A stretch of 64,000 nucleotides of DNA, from the NCBI GenBank assembly GCA_920105625.2, contig OV050031.1:6923501-6987500 (forward strand). The letters are read 5' to 3'. A program made the position numbers and the translations under genes. Below are positions 1-12,897 of this stretch, in pieces; the first letter of the stretch is position 1; each line of letters opens with the position of its first letter. The notes beneath the pieces were generated by a model, which did not search any database, had not been told where the DNA came from, and was given only the letters and a program-made list of their open reading frames with translations. Source of the DNA: Clusia tigrina. Taxonomy: Eukaryota > Arthropoda > Insecta > Diptera > Clusiidae.

Positions 1-1789
1 GAACAGTGACGCAATTTGGTCTAAAGAATGGATAACCTTGGTACGACTGTGTTGAGGGGACCCACGTGACTCCTTCCAGTCTATACAAACGGTCATACAA
101 TTTGGAAATGCTTCTCTCAAAACTATAACAGCGATATGAATATGATTATATATAGAAAAATACATTACCCCCCTTTATAGCATAAGACCTATCCAACATC
201 TGCTTTATGATCAGAAGAGGAAAAGTTTAAAACCCCATTTTATACCTCATATATCTTATATATCTACTTGATTATACAAACTTAGCGGCTAACTATGAGC
301 ACCCTGCACTGGAAATATCCACGTACAAGAATCCATCCATTTACATTTCAACCACAAGATTCACCACTCTGTTCTCTCTCATTACTCATAGAGAAAAAAT
401 GTAAAAGAGCAACACACACACACGCACGCACAATGTTTTCTTCGTTTTTCTATCAATTGCAATCGATTTAAAAACAAACTTGAACAAATAGTTTGCACTC
501 AGCAATTATGATATGAAACAACACAAAACATAACTTGTTCTAATTGCATTTTATCAATATGTAACGTATTGCAAAACTAAAACACAAATATTTTCACCTT
601 TTTGCTACACACGCACGCACACACTCCTCCACTTCTTGTTTTGCATGGAATGCAGAAGGCAGGAGGCAGCAGACACTTTGTCGTTTTCTCTTCTATTTTT
701 TTCTTTTTATATTGCAGTTGCCGTTACCGTTCCCGTCACCGTCTTCACAAATTTCAATGTTTTTATTCAATAATGTTTTGTACAAATTTCTTATATGTAT
801 ATTTATTATATTTACTTATGTATTACTTTACTTTTTCAAACACAAAAACGCACACAACGCGGAGCTTTCCACTACGTTCAACTTCTATATGTGAATATAT
901 CTGAAACTCCCAATCACAACCTCACAACTGAAAAAGGTAATAGCAAGGTACAAAAGAGCACCAACATTTTTGTTTTTCCGTTTTGGTGCTCATTTCGTAC
1001 ATTTTGTGTTGAGAAAATCTGTGACATAGGTGAAATTTTCAACATACTTTTAACATTATGTTAGCTAGCTGCATGCCCCATGTTAATTAACATTTTCCAA
1101 CCATCGCTCCAGTGTTGCTTAGTAGAGTACTTTTCGCTCAAATTCGGTCAAGTAAATTTGAATTTTTGCGGTAAATGGCGTTGTTATTTAGAGTATCGTT
1201 ATTTATAATTCTTTAGCGATTATTCGAATTCTTCAATGCATACTTAACTATGGTGCAAGGTATAATAATAATTATAATATATTTAGGTTCACTAAAATTG
1301 AGTTGACATTCTTGGCAAAGCAATTCAGTTGCTTAAAATTCGTTTCTACTCCTTATAATTACATAGTATATTGAAACTTTTTTGCCTATTTTTATTGAAT
1401 TTTTTATATTAAACTAGCAATAAGTGTTTAAATTCAACTGCTTAATATAAAATTTACAGCATTGTGATCAATCCTTCTATCCTATATAAGTCTTTTATCT
1501 AGATTTTTATATATTTTTCCGAGTTATAGTTTCTCCCTTCAGTTTTTTTTTAGTATGATGACGTTGTGGTTCATACCGTGGCGATGGACTTGGTTAATAC
1601 CTAATGCTCGATCTATTAAAACGAGTTCCTTCACTGGTTATAAATGGCCCGAGTTTTCGGTTAGTTAACCAGTTTATTAGCTTATAAATTGCATTAACAC
1701 CAGTGCCGTTATAGAAAGATTATCCGATGAGAAGTCAAGGAAACAGTCTACAGTTGAGTGATTGATACATTGTTTACAGTTGATTGATA
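1..1789. other. Intergenic, AT-rich, no gene seen
   Basis: No reading frame here resembles a protein I know, and composition is AT-rich with short CA runs (about 411-430 and 608-625). At about 1249-1281 a segment reading TATGGTGCAAGGTATAATAA resembles the 3' tail of the SINE family described at 54.9 and 57.6 kb. It may be a tail-only remnant. Confidence 0.6.
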
Positions 1790-2083
1790 CACCCACTGGC
1801 ATTTTGGTAATACGGAAGTCGTTCACAACTCATATTTGCTGAAGGTCAAATGGTTAATAAGTTCACTGTACTTTTTGTACAACACACAGATTGTTTCTAT
1901 ATAAGGATGACTCATAGTCTAGCCTAGATTCATATACACCCACTGGCATTTTGGTAATACGGAAGTCGTTCACGGCTTCTGTTTGCTGAGGGTCAAATAG
2001 TTAATAAGTTCACTGTAGTTTTGATACAACACCCATGTCGTTTCTATATATGGATGCTTCCTTTTCTAGACTATACTCAAAAA
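1788..2083. repeat. Tandem duplication, period about 147 bp
   Basis: Two adjacent diverged copies, the first from about 1790 and the second from about 1937. Each begins with ACCCACTGGCATTTTGGTAA, continues through a shared GTCAAA(T/A)GGTTAATAAGTTCACTGTA-like block and ends near a TTTCTATATA(A/T)GGATG stretch. The copies differ by scattered substitutions. No coding potential is seen. The pair lies just beyond the 3' end of the takeout-like gene. Confidence 0.8.
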
Positions 2084-2139
2084 CTGGAGATCCTTCCACA
2101 AATTAAACCAATACTTTAGTTTTGTAACAATCATACCTG

Positions 2140-2145
2140 TTTATT
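2140..2145 (-). other. Poly(A) signal of the takeout-like gene
   Basis: AATAAA on the minus strand, about 120 bases past the stop codon of the JHBP-family gene. This is a plausible cleavage signal; other AATAAA-like hexamers are common in this AT-rich DNA. Confidence 0.5.
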
Positions 2146-2265
2146 CCTGAACATACGATACAAGTACATTAAATTAAATTAAAAAACTAAATCAACAGAC
2201 CTTATTTCACTAGGCATACATTCAAGTAAATACAAATACATTCATGTTTCTATGCAACAAGCCAC

Positions 2266-5200
2266 TTAGCTTAGGAAAATTGTATCAAAAGGAATTCTCT
2301 CGAACAACTTGTTCGAAATATCACGGAAAATCGTGCCGAAACTTTTGGCATAGCCTATTTTCAGCTCATTGAAGACTGTCTCCCAATTTTCGTTCAAAAA
2401 ACGATTCATAGTCTGCGATAGAAGGCGATCGTTGAACAGATTATCGAAATGCATATAAACACGCTTCGGATTCAAGGAGACCACGTAGTCCTTGAGACGC
2501 ATATACTTGATGCCATCCACTTCGAAGGGCTCACCAATTAAGCGATGTTCGATTTTGGTATTAATTAGCGTGACATTCGCTTTGCCGCTGCCGGTGATCG
2601 GCAGCAATAGAATGCGACCCGTCATTTCGTAGTCGCCCACCATCTCGATGCGATCAGTTCTGCTATCGCAGATGATCAAATGCTTGTCCAAATCCGTGCT
2701 GCAATAAAATTGTGCGACATTGCAATTAAAAGTTTTGGCATTATTTGTGGGAGGAGATATTACCGATAGCGCTGCACTTTGCTGGTGGATATCATGTCGT
2801 GTACCAGCACGTTTTTCAGCGTCTGTCTTAAGGTGAAGGGCGCATTTCCGGCATCGATAATAAGCGATTTAACGGCCAGCGGCTCCAGAGGCGGTATCTC
2901 AAATTCTTTGTTTCCTGCAATAAAGGAGGAGTTATGATTGGAGTTATACAAAACCTACACATCAATCAGAGTTTAGCTCGTGGGGACTTACCATTCTTGA
3001 GTAAAACAATGGCATTGTTCACAGCATCCACCAAACATTTATCAAAATTCTCATCACGTTTGCATTTATCGAAATTTTCCGCTGCAATTGGAAGAAAAGA
3101 ATGTATTGTTAGTAAAATTATGTAGTACAATTGTTTAGGGTATTAGGGTGGAAGATATCAGAATACTTGAGTAGACGCATACATAGATAATAGTACTAAT
3201 CGATTAGACGCTTATTCTAGATAACTGTACTAATCGAAAAAGCAACTTTATAAACATTATACCTTATGTACGTAATGTACATTAGGGCATATATAGTATG
3301 ACCCAATTTGGTGTGTCTTGAACTCATCCAGAAATCCTATATAAGCATTACTCTTACATATGTACATAGTTTGAGCCAATTAGGACTATCTTAAGCTCGA
3401 TTTACACTGGCCTTTCTTAACTTATGATAGAAATCAGGAATATATATTTGATTTAAGGAGGTTTGAGCGCTGCTTATAGTGCGTCAACACGTACTGTAAG
3501 AAAAGCGAAGCTACTTTCCCGAAGCAGGGTCAGCATATGTCCACACTTAAGCTGTGTACACATTTGTACACGAATACGAAAGCGGCATAGTGAGTATACA
3601 ACACTCCTTCGTGCTGCCATGTATACGAACAGAACCACACGAACGAGGCTGCTTGAGCGGTCCTTAGACGGTCAATCATTTGACGTCAAGTAATGTAGAT
3701 GTATTAGTGAAAATGTGTGTAAGCGTCACATGGCCACCGATTGATGGAAAATCAAAAAGTTACTATCTTTGATTTAACGACTAAGGACGAGCTGTGAAAA
3801 ACAAGCCGAAGGAATTCTCTTATGCATAAATCCAAAAGGAATGATTAAATTGGTTGGAAGGAGTTCGTTATGCTTAAATCCAAAAGGAATGATTAAATTG
3901 GTTGGAATGAGTTCGTTATGCTCAAATCCAAAAGGAATGATTAAATTGGTCGGAAGGAGTTCGCTATGCTCAAATCCAAAAGGAATGATAATATTGGTTG
4001 GAAGGAGTTCGTTATGCTCAAATCCAAAAGGAATGATTAAATTGGTTGGAATGAGTGAATTGGATGGAATGATTGATTTCTCGAGAGTCTACTGTACTGT
4101 ACTCGCATATGTTTCTTCATAATTTCCCATTGACTTTGAAATGTTTATTTGCTATTTACAGAAGTTAAATGAAGTCATCCATTACAGAGCAAATGAAAAA
4201 ATTATAAAGCGTAATGATAAAAAACTTTCCGCATGAGAATGTGAAAACACTCAAAACAACTACGCAAAAATGTTCAATGATAAACAACAACTAAGAACGC
4301 AGATAATAACGAAACTGCCCACAGGAGTCACATGCCCACAGAAACGTTGATAATTAATCATTTTACTAAATATGAACAAACTTGACAGCAGGTGAGGTCT
4401 TAAACGGACGTTTGGAGTGCAACACTTCGCACACCCACAGCCAATTTGAGCTCTGCAAAGCATAAAAGTCGGCATTTGCGTAGAGTTCGTTAGCACCAAT
4501 TTAATAAATTACAAGTACATATGTATATACATATATACATAAATATACATTAATATATGTGCATTCATATGTATTCATCTTGCCGCTCTGATCTTTGCAC
4601 CAGCAACACGAACACGAACAAAGTCAGCCAGCAACCAAGTCAAAACTAGTTTCAAACGAAGCATCCGAAATATTTTTGGTTCAATGTCAAGTTGAAGCTC
4701 AAATTCAAAAGTTTAACAAAAAATGCATAAAAAATTGTTTTAAATCAAAGCTACCCTCCTTGTTCTCTGCTTTAGTAATTTCACATAACAAGCCCTGCAA
4801 GCAAACAACAACAATGAGAAGCACACAACCCACAGCAACAAAAACAAAAGCAACTACACTAAATAAACTATCTTGACCTATAGCAACATTGCCGCTAAGC
4901 TTGAACGGCATTTTTAACATTTTATATTTGTTGTTGTTGTTCTTTTATATATGCACATACATACACACGAATGAATGAACGAACATTACGGCCATGCTGA
5001 ATTGTGCCATCCATTCAGCGCTCTCTCACTCACACACACGCACACGCACACCCCCTCCACTTGCTCGTCACACACTCATTCAATTGGAATTAAGGAAGGA
5101 AGTTATTTGTGTATGCTAAAGTCGTTAACCACGAGTGTAGTTGGCCACAGCCGCACAATCCCAGCACTGCAGCAGTGGAGCGTCCTTCTACCCGTTCGTT

Positions 5201-8200
5201 CATGCATTCAATCATCTCGTACCGTCTGTCAACGTGAAATTGGTGTCTGCCATGAAGTTGGAATGGAATGTTGGCCAAAGTGGAATAACCTTCTTCATGC
5301 TGCTGCTCTGTTGCTGGTTGTTGTATTTGCTTATTGTTGTTGTTGTTATTATTATTATTAAGTTGTGCGTCTCTTTAAAACGGGTTAAATGACATAACGT
5401 TGTAATAGGCTGGCGCCGCATACCACAATTTGCTTTTATTTTCATACAATCGTACATACTAATAAGCGCATTTATATGCATTTATTTACTTATTTCGCAC
5501 ACATTTCTTAAATATTGTTTGTTAGCTTTTGCTTCATTGACCACAAATGCACATCCTTCATGCAAGAGACTTACATGGTTGAGCGGCTGGAAACAACTCA
5601 CGCTCACAAATTAGCTGGGCATGTCAGTGCATGCATGTGTGTGTGTGTATATGTGTGTGTGTACTATATGCCTGCTCGCATAACTTTGAACAGAAAAACT
5701 GTTCCAATTTGAGTTTATGCAATTTCAAACTGGCTGTGTGGGGCAAGTGAATTTGTTGCAATCGCACATCATAAAATTGCTTCGACATGATTTTGAATAA
5801 CATTTTTGATATGCGAACACAAACCGTGTGGCCAATAAACGTGTGTGTGTGTGTGTGTGAACGGCCAAAAATACCGGTTAGTAGTTAAGTTTTTCTAATG
5901 ATTGCATTTAGATAAGATATACATAGATATATACGTTCTCTTTACTGTTTTGTAAGTCGGTTGCCAAAATTGGAATTTGATTTCAAACTGAAATTCAGTT
6001 ATTAAGTCAGCTCGCAGAAATTAGCGCTTGAAATGCAAGTTAAAATAAATTCTGTGGCACCGTTCAGAACCGCAACCATATTGCACTTGAATTCTATAAA
6101 GTGTGTGTGTGTGTGTGTGTGTGCGTCGTAAGCTTTGCTTACACCTTATTTTCAACTTGAGTCTCAGTGCGGCAAGCAGCGAGTAAGCTGCACAAATCAA
6201 CGAGTTGCCCGTTCTTGCTAGCCAAGCTCGCTACTCGCAGAACCCGCCTGGCATGGCCATCAATGTCTACACTGAATTGTAAAGATGTGAGTGATGGTGA
6301 GAACGAGATAATGAAGACATCAATGGCGCGGATTCTAGAGGATTCATTGATAGAAAATTGACTGGGATTTCTATAAAATAGATAACTATAATAATCAGCA
6401 CCATGTATCATTTGTAAGAATGTTTTCTTATGAAGTATGATCATAATGCAGGTTTGCTAGCAACATTTTTAGATTAAAACTTGTTCCCACCAACAACAAC
6501 CATTCCTCGGCAACAGTTTCTTTTTCCAGTATCTGCTCAGAAATTCTCAACATTTTTTGAGAATCTGTCTATATCAATACTTGGATAAATGAATACGTAC
6601 AATAGAACACAATATCAACTAAAAACAACGAATTCTTGGACTTGGAACGAGGGTATCTCTTGTTGTTGGGTGTTGAAAAAGAACGCACGGCCCTGTCTCT
6701 TACAATTCTGAAAAGCGTTAGGAAAGGCCTATCACACCCCGTTTTGTTGTTCTTTAGATAGGCTTAGAAGAGTGATGGTTTGAAAATATAATAGTAATGA
6801 CGCCATTGACTGAATGCATACGAGTATGTGGTTGATCCCTGATGCCATGGTTGCTTGTGTAATTCAATCTAACAAAATATAATACTCAATGAAAGAGCAC
6901 TTCTCCAAGAGTATTCTTATCAAATTTGTTGATCAGTTTGTATACCGCAGTGTAATGAATAGGCAAGTTCCATTCATTTGTACTAAACATACTACGGGGC
7001 ACAACATATTACATATCAGAGAGCTCAACTTAAGCCCATTTGAGGACCATTTGCCCCCAGGAACATACGTAATGACCCAAACTAGAAATATAAATCAGTA
7101 TAATTTATGTCACAAGAGGTGTTCGGTCCCGTGAAATGTCCCAAACCGAGCTTGTATAGTATTTAGATATATCTGATATTATGAAACACTTCCTCTGTTC
7201 TTGCCCGGCCCTGGCTAGAAGAAGATTGAAAACACTGGCAAATCGATCATCCAAAACATGGGAGAGATTGCGAACTGCAAGATAGGGGAAATTCACGCGT
7301 TCACATACCTCTCGAACTGGATATAAGGGTCCGTAGAAACATCAATATTACAATTGCAACTAAAAGAAAAGAGTGGTATCAAAACTGCGCAGCTGCGCTA
7401 ATTGGAGATCATCATTGAGATCATCGCCGCTGTGACCAACCTACCAAATATTGGATATTATACTTCCAGGTTCACTTCCCCACTAGGTAAAGGCTATCAA
7501 AACCTACTTGTTGAGTTTTCATGGCCCATTTACCACTCTTTCGTTAAGTGCGATAACATGTTTAACACTTTTTAAATACCAGTCCCATAGCTCCCAACGT
7601 GCCTGGAGAGATTTGAGTGCATTCATTATGAAACAAATTATCTGCCAATTGCATAACAAATGCATGCAATATTTCGTGTATATTTTCAAATTGACTTCTT
7701 CTAAATTAACAGACAATTTATATGCTCAAATAATCCGCGGAGCAACAAAGCCAGAAATCGATTGCCAGTAAACTGCGCTTGTAATGCCAATTTCTGCCAA
7801 CAAATTTCAGTTGCGCAACACTGCGGAGTGCCAAAGATGCCATTGGGCTAAGTTGATTATCTTTAATGAAAGGACATGGACATAAATGTATATATTGCTC
7901 GATCCCTCCAATACCGACATAAGTCAAAATTCAATTATACATTGAGCCGTGTAAATTGCATTCAGAAGGTGTACTATGGTTAGCATAATTCCTGGTAGAA
8001 GCCTAGGGTCTCCAAGCCCCATTTCTGTGGTACCACAATGAACCGATATTGGGGAAAATGCTCCATTACGCAACCACCACTAAGAAAAGAAAAAAAGAAA
8101 GGTGTCCTGCTTGGAACATTTCAAATGTGTATCTTGAGTTGTGACATTGTTCCAGTAAATAGCTTGAATATGCTTCAATTAAGAATATGAAGATCAGAGC

Positions 8201-9606
8201 TGCCAACTAGGGGCGTTTCCCCTAATTTTGGAGAATTCACTACGATTATGGTTGAGGAATTGGGGAATCATACAAAGGTTTTGGGAATTTCAAGGTTTCC
8301 TCGTAAAAACATTGAGAGGACCTTTTATTAAGTGTTTTTCGAGAGAGAATTGAGGTATTTCCACCTGATAAATGGGTAGTTTCAACTTAAAAATTTGGGA
8401 ATTTGAACCTGAAAATTGGGGAGTTTGAACCTTATCATTGGAGGGTTTCAGCCTGAAAATAGGGGAATTTGAATCTAAAAATTAAGAAATTTCAACGTGA
8501 ATTTGTAGCTGACAATTGGGGAATTTCAACCTGAAAATTGGAGAATTTCAATCTGAAAATGTTGGGATTTCCACCTGAAAATTGGGGAGTTTGAAACCGA
8601 AAATTAAGGAATTTCAACCTGAAAATGTTGGGATTTCCACCTGAAAATTGGGGAATTTGAAGCTGAAAATGTTGGGATTTCCTCCTGAAAATCGAGGAAT
8701 TTGACCCTGTCAATTGATGAATTTCAACTTGAAAATTTTGTGATTTCCACCTGAAAATTTGGGGAATTTCAACCTGGAAATCTGTGAATTTGAACCTGTC
8801 AATTGGGAAATTTCAACCTGAAAATTCAGGGATTTCAACTTGAAAATTGGAGTTTGGTTTTCAGCCTGAAAATAGGGGAATTTGAATCTAAAAATCAAGG
8901 AATTTCAACCTGTAAATTGGTGAATTTCAACCTGAAAATTGGGGAATTTCAAGTTGAAAATAGGGGAGTTTCACCCTGAAACTGTTGGGATTTGATCCTG
9001 AAAATTGAGCAATTTGAACCTGTAAATTGGGGAATTTCACCCTGAAACTTGTGGGATTTCCTCCTGAAAACTGAGGAATTTGAACCTGTAAATTGATGAA
9101 TTTCAACCTGAAAATTTTGCAATTTCCACCTGAAAATTGGGGGATTTCAATCTGATAATTGGGGAGTTAATAACATGGAGTTGGCACACACCTAGTGAAC
9201 ATTCACATTGGACCGTTATTGGAATCGTATTCAAATTCGAAACAAATATTCACAATAGATCGAACACATTATTGAGAATTTTTAGATACTGCCCAAAGTA
9301 ATACTTCTCAACGGTATTATACCCATTTTCATTTAGAATTGTCTGAAATTCTTAGTTGGAATAAACTTAACGCGAGGGCTGCGCAGTCAAATGACTTTAA
9401 AAGAATAACCATTATCAATAATTATTATACTTATAGAGAAGAGGCTCTGGCTAGCAGGGCGTTCGGGTTGTTTTGTAGATACAAATAAAAATTGAAATGT
9501 ACTTACGCAAATCTTTAGGAACTTCACCAACTGCCCACTGCAATTGCAGACCGAGACCAGCAACCAAGAGCAGCGCCTGCATTAAGTTGCGCATGCGTAA
9601 AACCAT
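2266..9606 (-). CDS. Takeout-like / haemolymph juvenile hormone binding (JHBP) family protein
   Basis: Four coding exons, in order 9606-9507, 3081-2992, 2914-2764 and 2698-2266, all with GT-AG junctions and matching phase, give 257 residues. The start is the ATG at 9606, followed by a hydrophobic signal peptide (about residues 8-27, ALLLVAGLGLQLQWAVG). Two cysteines nine apart (C40 and C49) match the conserved N-terminal disulfide of the takeout/JHBP family. The long last exon holds the typical core (YEMTGRILLLPITGSGKANV) and the C-terminal FDNLFN and LNENWETVFNEL motifs. Family members are secreted carriers of small hydrophobic ligands (juvenile hormone-like or other lipids), implicated in feeding, circadian output and courtship. 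The exact paralogue (takeout, daywake or other) cannot be decided by eye. The first intron, 3082-9506, is large and repeat-rich. Confidence 0.9.
3790..4075. repeat. 48-bp tandem repeat, about 5 copies
   Basis: Within intron 1 of the takeout-like gene. The unit contains AATCCAAAAGGAATGATTAA followed by a TTGGTTGGAAGGAGTTCGTT block. Copies differ by a few substitutions, and the last is truncated. The period is a multiple of three, so a frame stays open across the array (repeating MIKLVGRSSLC-NPKG). I regard this as a by-product, not a gene. Confidence 0.85.
4080..7130. other. Intron sequence with microsatellites, no gene seen
   Basis: The rest of the left half of the takeout-like gene's first intron. 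It holds (GT)n runs at about 5841-5859 and 6101-6123, a CA-rich patch near 5030-5050 and TTG/TTA trinucleotide runs near 4930 and 5330-5360. Open frames are short and unlike known proteins. Confidence 0.6.
7140..7480 (+). mobile_element. Non-LTR retrotransposon 3' remnant
   Basis: The plus strand from about 7182 reads HFLCSCPALARRRLKTLA after a Met-Lys. This matches the Cys/His segment (H-x3-C-x-C-PAL-x3-R-x2-LG) that follows RNase H at the C-terminal end of many fly non-LTR ORF2 proteins. Stops and frameshifts follow. Only the distal part of the element is recognisable. It lies inside the takeout-like first intron. Confidence 0.5.
8200..9172. repeat. Degenerate 22-bp minisatellite array, about 1 kb
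   Basis: More than forty imperfect head-to-tail copies of a unit close to GGGGAATTTCAACCTGAAAATT, with variants (GAACC for CAACC, GTTGGGATTTCC and others). The unit itself carries short inverted symmetry (AATTTCA and TGAAAATT). Frames on the minus strand stay partly open, giving Phe/Asn-rich repeats, but with no start context or conservation. The array ends just after 9170, about 330 bases from the donor of coding exon 1. Confidence 0.85.
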
Positions 9607-9910
9607 ATCTTGTAAATTTGATCCTATTTGGATTTAAAACTATCACAGAGCGTGTATGCTGCACTTTTGAGTGCCACTTCAAACAAATCGTAACCACCAC
9701 ACAAATGCTGCCTTAAAGCTGGTGCGCACTTTTATTGTTTCCTACTAACTTAAAGTTGTTTTGTTGTTGTTGTTGTTGTTGTTGTTGTTTCTTAAAGGAA
9801 CGCGTTTAGGACGGCAGACAGCACTGAATCTATGTGGTGTGGTGTGGCACTCACTCTGTTCTCGCGTTGAGTTATCACCGTGGTTTGAACGGCAAACTCT
9901 CCGTCCGAAC

Positions 9911-9918
9911 GCTTTTAT
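9911..9918 (-). promoter_or_regulatory. Candidate TATA box for the takeout-like gene
   Basis: The minus strand reads CTATAAAAGCG about 300 bases upstream of the ATG at 9606. It is a near-consensus TATA element at a reasonable distance if the 5' UTR is roughly 270 bases. A long TTG run at about 9763-9788 would lie in that UTR. No transcript evidence is available. Confidence 0.35.
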
Positions 9919-10299
9919 AGTGACTTCAAAACCACAACTGCCCACGGGCAGTCATTGGGCCGAGTAAGACGAGCTTCTGTCTAGCCACCTGCCACTTCAC
10001 TAAATGGTAATAAAACGCTGCCGTCGTTCACAAAATATGCTGGACCCGCAAACCGACCGGACAAGCTGAACGACCGTGTGAGCAGGAGCAGCCACAATAA
10101 TTCAATGCAATTTCTTGTACGCTTATTAAGCTGTTAACATGTTGCTGATAAATTGGTAGAAGATAAAAATGAGTTATTAAAACAAAAACAATATTTAATT
10201 TAAATGAAGTCATTTAAATACGAATTAAAGACAAAGTTTTGTTTGCAGTTCCAAGTCGAAGTCTCTCTCGGATTTCAGTAGGCTCTTTCAATACACAAA

Positions 10300-10505
10300 T
10301 TCGGATCTCACTCCAAAGTCAGCTCAACATATGCGAGAGGAAATGTGTGTGCGTGTGCGGTAAACTATCATTCCAAACCCATCTACACATATGTGAGAGT
10401 AAATTTGTGTGTGGTAAACTATCATTCCAAACCCAGCTACATATATGTGAGAGTAAATGTGTGTGTGGTAAGCTATCACTCCAAAGTCAGCTGCACATAT
10501 GAGTG
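10300..10505. repeat. Tandem repeat, unit about 55-60 bp, 3-4 copies
   Basis: Copies share an ACTATCATTCCAAACCCA-like block followed by CTACACATATGTGAGAGTAA and a TGTGTGTG run. Divergence is moderate and unit lengths vary because of the embedded GT run. The array lies upstream of the takeout-like gene with no gene across it. Confidence 0.7.
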
Positions 10506-11225
10506 AGTAAACTGGTGCAAACTATTCCTCATGCACTGCAGTATCAGTAGACGAGTATTAAGCTTTGGCCTATATTTCCAACACAGCTAACCACTCACAA
10601 TTTTCCGCCACATTTAATTGCTTATAACTCTCTCCCAGCTGTTTCATGCCAGGCTGTTGGCACTGTGTCTGTGGGGGTATCAGAAGTTCTTGTCCAAGTC
10701 CGTGTTTGTCAAATATTTGGTAATAAACGCTTAATGCCTCTAAGTAAACGTGCTGGCGTATTCGCTCTCTTTTGGCTGAGCACGTTTTGTCACTCACGGT
10801 TTCACTTTTCTTCGGTTCACTTCACATGATGTGCAAGTGGGGATCAATATGGAGAAGATAAGCAGCTTACAGTTTTTTCCATTTTATTGTTTTTGTAGTC
10901 GTCGATTGTTGTAGTTGGTAGCTGTTGTTGTTGGTTGTTGTTGCTTTTCTGACAAGGAGTGCCCTTCTGTTTTGTAATACGGACAGATTTTGGTTCATTG
11001 CCCTTTTCGCTTTAATTGCCAGTTGCCAGCTTGTCGGAGAACGGCCGGAAGTGAGAGAGCAGGTATTTATATCGTTAACCGACTTACAGTCAAGGACATC
11101 AGAGCAAAGTGATGTAATTTAATACTGTAACTGCATAACTGGATGTATGCTGCTATTTCAGCTACAACAATGCAAGTCAAATGTCAAGTTTATGACAATG
11201 TAAGTGTACAAGATCAAAATACAAA
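10506..11225. other. Intergenic, no supported gene
   Basis: Short open frames on both strands lack convincing starts, codon bias or family similarity. A TTG-rich stretch occurs near 10895-10950. Nothing else stands out. Confidence 0.5.
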
Positions 11226-11226
11226 G

Positions 11227-11228
<2 letters not shown>

Positions 11229-11265
<37 letters not shown>

Positions 11266-11400
11266 GGGTCAGGGAAAAAGTTCGTGGCGTTTTTTAAGTA
11301 AAATTCAATTGGTTTTTTTATAGTGTGGCAATGAATTCCATTATTATGGACAATGATGCCATCGGTGAGCAACTCCTCACTCAACTCCTCACGTAGTCAA
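11229..11400 (+). mobile_element. (AT)n tract followed by a possible mariner-like end
   Basis: An (AT)n run of about 34 bases (11229-11262) is followed by GGTCAGGGAAAAAGTTCGTG and GCGTTTTTTAAGTAAAA. This resembles mariner-family terminal sequence, where a GGT(C/T)-AAAAGTT(C/T)GT core is usual. No transposase frame follows, so at most a decayed end is present. The assignment is from memory of the consensus and weak. Confidence 0.3.
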
Positions 11401-11829
11401 TTGTATTCAAAAGAAACGAAAATACATAAAAATAAGCTTGTAGCTAAGGAGGTTAGTACAGTAGTGAATTGAAAGCAGCACTGTTAAGAAAATATTCACA
11501 AGTGCGAAGTGATAATTGCTCAACTGCCATAGTAAATAAACTTCATACAAACATTTCTGAAGCGAATTCCGGTTAAATCAAAATATTTCAGTGAAAACTT
11601 TCATAGTTATTACAAGGACAATCCAGAGATTGAACTATTAGCATGTAATTAATATTTGTACAATTCTATATTCAATCAAAAGAGCAAGGAAAGCCTGTTA
11701 GCATTATAATAAAACTTTCCAAATCGTGCTCAGTTCCAGCTCAGGCAATTTTCCAGTAATGAACGCCCTCTTGGATGGCAACAAACCCCAAGAAGACTTT
11801 CAATAAAAATATCTAAAACTAAGGAGTGA

Positions 11830-12745
11830 GACACCTGTAAAGGACCTCTCTTCACTGACGGCTCCAAAATTGAAAACCGAACTGGGGCGTGGTGGCATCT
11901 GAATGAAAATGTCAGATGCTACTCGGCTATGGGAAGTATGGCAACGGTATTCCAATCGGAAGTGTTTGCTATACTGAAGGTAGCCCACTAGGTAATTGAA
12001 AAGAAATGGCACGGTAAACAGATTAGAGTCGGTAGTGACAGTCAGGCTACACTCAAGGCCCTACAAATCGCGTTAACCACTTCAAAAATTGTCTTGGAAT
12101 GTAAGTCCAGACTTAACTACGTCGCAAGGTGATATTTACTTGATCTAATTTGGCTTCCGGGACACTGTGGTGTACGGTGGAATGAATTGTATATCTGATA
12201 CACTGGCAAACTGTGGATATGCAAGTACTCCAATGGGACCAGATGCATTTATCGGCATGAGTTTGGCAGGGAATTTTGATTCGATAAAAAACTGTGGATA
12301 TGCAAGTACTCCAGTGGGACCAGAGCCATTTATCGGTGTGAGTTTGGCAGGGACTTTTGATTGGATCAAGAGCCATGTGAATAATATTCACAAGGACCGT
12401 TGGTGCAGTTTAGTTGTCTGCATAACAACCAAGTGTTTCATAGAAAGCCCAAACAACAGAGTGTCAGATATCCTTCTAACATTACGAAAAAAAGATCATT
12501 CGCTCATTGGCTGGGCTAATCACGGAAGACAATTCATGGATCCATCATATGGCGACCGAGAGGGACAACTGCGTCTCTTGCTGGAGGAAGAACATAACGG
12601 CCAGAGCATTTTCTCTGCGCTTGTCCTGCCTTTGACACAATGAGGAGGCGCATATTAGTGTCAGTTCTATTCGGAATGGCCAACGTACATTCCTTATCCC
12701 TGGACAGACTTCTGAGATTCATAAAAAAGGTAAAGAAGTTTGAAA
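11830..12745 (+). mobile_element. Degenerate non-LTR retrotransposon (RNase H region)
   Basis: The plus strand shows LFTDGSKIENRTG (RNase H motif with the first catalytic Asp) near 11848, then RVGSDSQATLKAL near 12027 (S-D-S-Q-A) and IWLPGHCGV near 12148 (W-x-PGH). They occur in the right order and spacing for the RNase H domain of I/R1/LOA-type ORF2 proteins, broken by stops and frameshifts. A downstream block is internally duplicated (separate entry). A 158-codon open stretch (12167-12643) is retained by chance in one frame and is not a gene. Confidence 0.7.
12208..12369 (+). repeat. 81-bp tandem duplication inside the retrotransposon remnant
   Basis: Two adjacent copies (12208-12288 and 12289-12369) start with AAACTGTGGATATGCAAGTA and encode GYASTP(M/V)GP(D/E)(A/P)FIG in one frame. 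They differ at about ten positions. The period is a multiple of three, so the frame is kept. Confidence 0.85.
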
Positions 12746-12897
12746 AGGTGTAACTTCCCTTTCACAATCCTCTATCTCCCCCTTCCCACAAATATTTTTC
12801 CAAGCTTACACTACAATGGGCATCAATGCTTGAGTGCTTCCTCTTTGGCGGTTCTCCGGCCTACCACACTTCTATTCTATTCTATGAGCGAAGTGCA

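Noticed and set aside
8492..8898. Open frames with Phe/Asn-rich repeats
   Set aside because: By-product of the 22-bp array.
10570..10797. 75-codon minus-strand frame near the takeout-like promoter
   Set aside because: No ATG at its start, no family similarity and no splice partners.
12167..12643. 158-codon open frame
   Set aside because: It crosses the RNase H remnant and the 81-bp duplication in the wrong frame for the motifs upstream; retrotransposon debris.
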